From Cyclobacteriaceae bacterium (GTDB taxonomy: Bacteria > Bacteroidota > Bacteroidia > Cytophagales > Cyclobacteriaceae): a DNA stretch of 16,132 nucleotides. Under the pieces are notes generated by a model. The model was not told where the DNA came from. It searched no databases and saw only the letters and a program-made list of their open reading frames with translations. Positions 14,400-16,132 of the stretch are shown here, piece by piece. The stretch is taken from positions 1 to 16,132 of the forward strand of contig JABFSY010000508.1 in NCBI GenBank assembly GCA_013140395.1. Direction: 5' to 3'. Position numbers and translations under genes: made by a program. The first letter of the stretch is position 1. The number at the start of each line of letters is the position of its first letter.

Positions 14400-15950
14400 T
14401 TCGCTTCAAAATCATTTTTCTTTTTATGGCTGCTGGCCCTGATGGTAGCTGGCGAGGCATTTGCGCAGCGAAAAGTGAAATTGAAACAGGCCGACAATGC
14501 ATTTGGTAGTATTCGCAATGGTGAGCGTTTTGATCGACTCGTTGGGAATGTGATTTTCGAACAGAATACAACCACTATATACTGTGATTCCGCTCATTTC
14601 TTCCGTTCTAAAAATCAGTTGGATGCGTTTGGAAGGGTGCACATTACAGAGGGCGACTCGGTAGATATCACCGCTTTGGGCCTTTCCTATGATGGGAATA
14701 AAAAAATTGCCAAACTGCGTAAGAAGGTCGTTTTCGTAAAACTCGGAATCGCGAGGCTTTATACGGATTTCTTGGATTACTATCGCATCAAAAACGAAGC
14801 CCGCTATTTCAACGGAGGCAAGCTGGTGGATACTACCAATACACTAACCAGTAAGAAAGGCTACTACGACATTCCGGTAAATCTGGCGTCTTTTAAGTCA
14901 GAAGTGGTAGGAGTGAACCCCGACTACACACTTACCTCCGACACCCTTCAATACAACTCAAAGACGCGTGTCATTTATTTTCGAGACACCACTATTGTCA
15001 AGGGAAAGGATGGTAAAAAGGCACTCTACAAAAACGGCACTTATAATACCGTTCAAAAGCTTTCGCTATTGGAACAAGGGGAGTTTGAAACCACCTCTTA
15101 TCGAATGAAAGGTGATCAGAACTTTTTGGACGATGTTAAAAAGTTTTACACTTCAAAGGGGCGTGTGTCAATGGTTTCCAAAGAGGAAAAGCTCACCATT
15201 TTTGGTGATGATGGATTTTATGACAAGAAAAGGGGCATTTCAAAAGTATATGGCAACGCCTATGTCACCAAGATTGATGATCAGGGAGATACTCTTTTCC
15301 TCTCTGCGGATACGCTTGTCTCTATTGAAAGTACCAATCCAAAGAAGAAGAGATTATTGGCTTACAACAAGGTGAAGATTTTTAAAACCAATATGCAGGG
15401 TTCGGCCGATTCGCTTGCTTATGTGGCAGCGGACTCAACGCTCCATTTGTATCACCAACCGATTCTGTGGTCAGACGACAACCAGATGACGGCAGACTCG
15501 ATTCGGATTTTGTTGAAGAATAAAAAGATTGACCGGATCTATATGGTTAACAATTCGTTTGTCATTTCGCAAGATTCTATCGGCAACTTCAATCAAATAA
15601 AAGGTCGAAAGATGACAGCCTATTTTGATCGGAAGAATATTGATCACGTTTCGGTACAAGGAAATGGCGAAAGCCTTTATTATGCCCTAGAAGAAAAAGA
15701 GCTGATCAAAACAGATAGTATGATTCTCAAGCTAATGATCACAATGGGTATGAATAAGATGATCTGCAGTAACATGAGAATCAATTTTTTAAAAGGCCGA
15801 GTCAACAATGTTAGTTTTTATGTAAAGCCAGATGCCCAGCTGATTCCCATTCATGAGCTAAAAAAGGAGGACAGAACATTGAAAGGATTTGCCTGGCGAA
15901 GAAAAGAAAAGCCCACCAAAAGCCAGGTAGTAACTAAAAGACGCACGTAA
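14379..15950 (+). CDS. OstA-like protein (LptA/LptD N-terminal-type jelly roll)
   Basis: 523 aa with an N-terminal signal (hydrophobic core about 12-26, cleavage near AFA-Gln30). The mature chain holds repeated OstA/LptA beta-jelly-roll units with the typical 'SDTLQYNSKTRVIYF' and 'YDKKRGISKVYGNAYV' patterns and many Asp-Ser/Asp-Thr turns; the C-terminal tail is basic. OstA-family proteins form the periplasmic bridge or the N-terminal part of LptD that carries lipopolysaccharide to the outer membrane. No LptD barrel is present, so it is the OstA-like form common in Bacteroidota. Its start is 19 bp from tilS. A possible -7 box TAGTTTTG at 14314-14321 lies within tilS. After the stop there is a weak hairpin (15951-15973) without an adjoining T run. 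Confidence 0.87.
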   Translation: MSQRQSKFASKSFFFLWLLALMVAGEAFAQRKVKLKQADNAFGSIRNGERFDRLVGNVIFEQNTTTIYCDSAHFFRSKNQLDAFGRVHITEGDSVDITALGLSYDGNKKIAKLRKKVVFVKLGIARLYTDFLDYYRIKNEARYFNGGKLVDTTNTLTSKKGYYDIPVNLASFKSEVVGVNPDYTLTSDTLQYNSKTRVIYFRDTTIVKGKDGKKALYKNGTYNTVQKLSLLEQGEFETTSYRMKGDQNFLDDVKKFYTSKGRVSMVSKEEKLTIFGDDGFYDKKRGISKVYGNAYVTKIDDQGDTLFLSADTLVSIESTNPKKKRLLAYNKVKIFKTNMQGSADSLAYVAADSTLHLYHQPILWSDDNQMTADSIRILLKNKKIDRIYMVNNSFVISQDSIGNFNQIKGRKMTAYFDRKNIDHVSVQGNGESLYYALEEKELIKTDSMILKLMITMGMNKMICSNMRINFLKGRVNNVSFYVKPDAQLIPIHELKKEDRTLKGFAWRRKEKPTKSQVVTKRRT

Positions 15951-16052
15951 CGATTTGATAATATGTCAAATTGTATTTCCACCCAATTATTTTTAGCGCT
16001 ACGGTAAAATGAAGCTTTTTTTTTCGTAGTTTTCACTTGCAATTGCTTTGTT

Positions 16053-16132
16053 ATGCTAAAACAGTTGGTTTTACTGTCTGTTTTGTTCCTCTTCTCCTGG
16101 GAAAGCTACGCCCAGCAATTTGAAATCCTGGA
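16053..16132 (+). CDS. Secreted protein, N-terminal fragment
   Basis: 26 codons are readable before the right edge: a signal peptide MLKQLVLLSVLFLFSWESYA with cleavage expected before Gln21, then QFEIL. The mature part is too short to name. A TTGCTTTG box (16043-16050), one mismatch from TAnnTTTG, ends 2 nt before the ATG. The gene follows the OstA-like gene on the same strand after 102 bp; that gap holds a T run at about 16016-16024 and no clear terminator stem. Confidence 0.6.
   Translation, partial: MLKQLVLLSVLFLFSWESYAQQFEIL

Noticed and set aside
15951..15973. Hairpin after the OstA-like gene as a terminator
   Set aside because: The stem is only 6-8 bp including a G-T pair, and no T run follows directly. 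It may contribute to mRNA 3' stability but does not meet the standard of the two terminators listed.

Overview
The window looks like a chromosomal segment of a Bacteroidota bacterium, most likely a Cytophagales-type environmental species. The basis is moderate-to-low GC, several promoter-like boxes matching the Bacteroidota -7 element (TAnnTTTG), few visible Shine-Dalgarno sequences, and typical families: a CBM9/DUF5916 outer-membrane protein, an OstA-like protein, a CarboxypepD_reg-like lipid-envelope protein, GxxExxY, and M3 oligoendopeptidase. The phylum is fairly secure; the order is inference. Coding density is high. The longest gap without a gene is 157 bp (9968-10124). I see no tRNA, rRNA, CRISPR array or insertion sequence.

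Layout. 1-1153 (minus): an SMP-30/gluconolactonase-like lipoprotein overlapping by one base the start of a small membrane protein that runs off the left edge. 1213-2949 (plus): an M3 zinc oligoendopeptidase. 3009-9967 (all minus, reading right to left): kdnA, kdnB, a GxxExxY gene between inverted repeats, trmN6, a CBM9/DUF5916 outer-membrane protein, a YceI-like secreted protein and a MarR regulator. 10125-10883 (plus): a zinc-ribbon methyltransferase, ending tail to tail with a secreted CarboxypepD_reg-like protein (10886-11881, minus). 12008-14359 (minus): tilS, then malate dehydrogenase mdh with its own terminator. 14379-15950 (plus): an OstA-like lipopolysaccharide-transport protein, followed by the start of another secreted protein at the right edge.

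How the genes work together. kdnA and kdnB overlap by 8 bp and encode the two enzymes that convert Kdo to 8-amino-Kdo, so this organism probably makes lipid A/core with an aminated Kdo. The OstA-like protein is also an envelope gene but is not in the same operon. The MarR-yceI pair has a regulatory layout: a 28-bp near-perfect palindrome sits over the presumed yceI promoter, and a strong terminator hairpin separates yceI from marR with only 12 bp left before the marR start. marR therefore seems to depend on read-through from yceI or further upstream.

The least ordinary stretch is about 7199-7692. There an intact GxxExxY gene (PD-(D/E)XK-like) is bracketed by inverted copies of an 8-bp-phased repeat placed between kdnB and trmN6. 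A diverged form of the repeat reappears in the mdh terminator. This looks like a small mobile or dispersed cassette.
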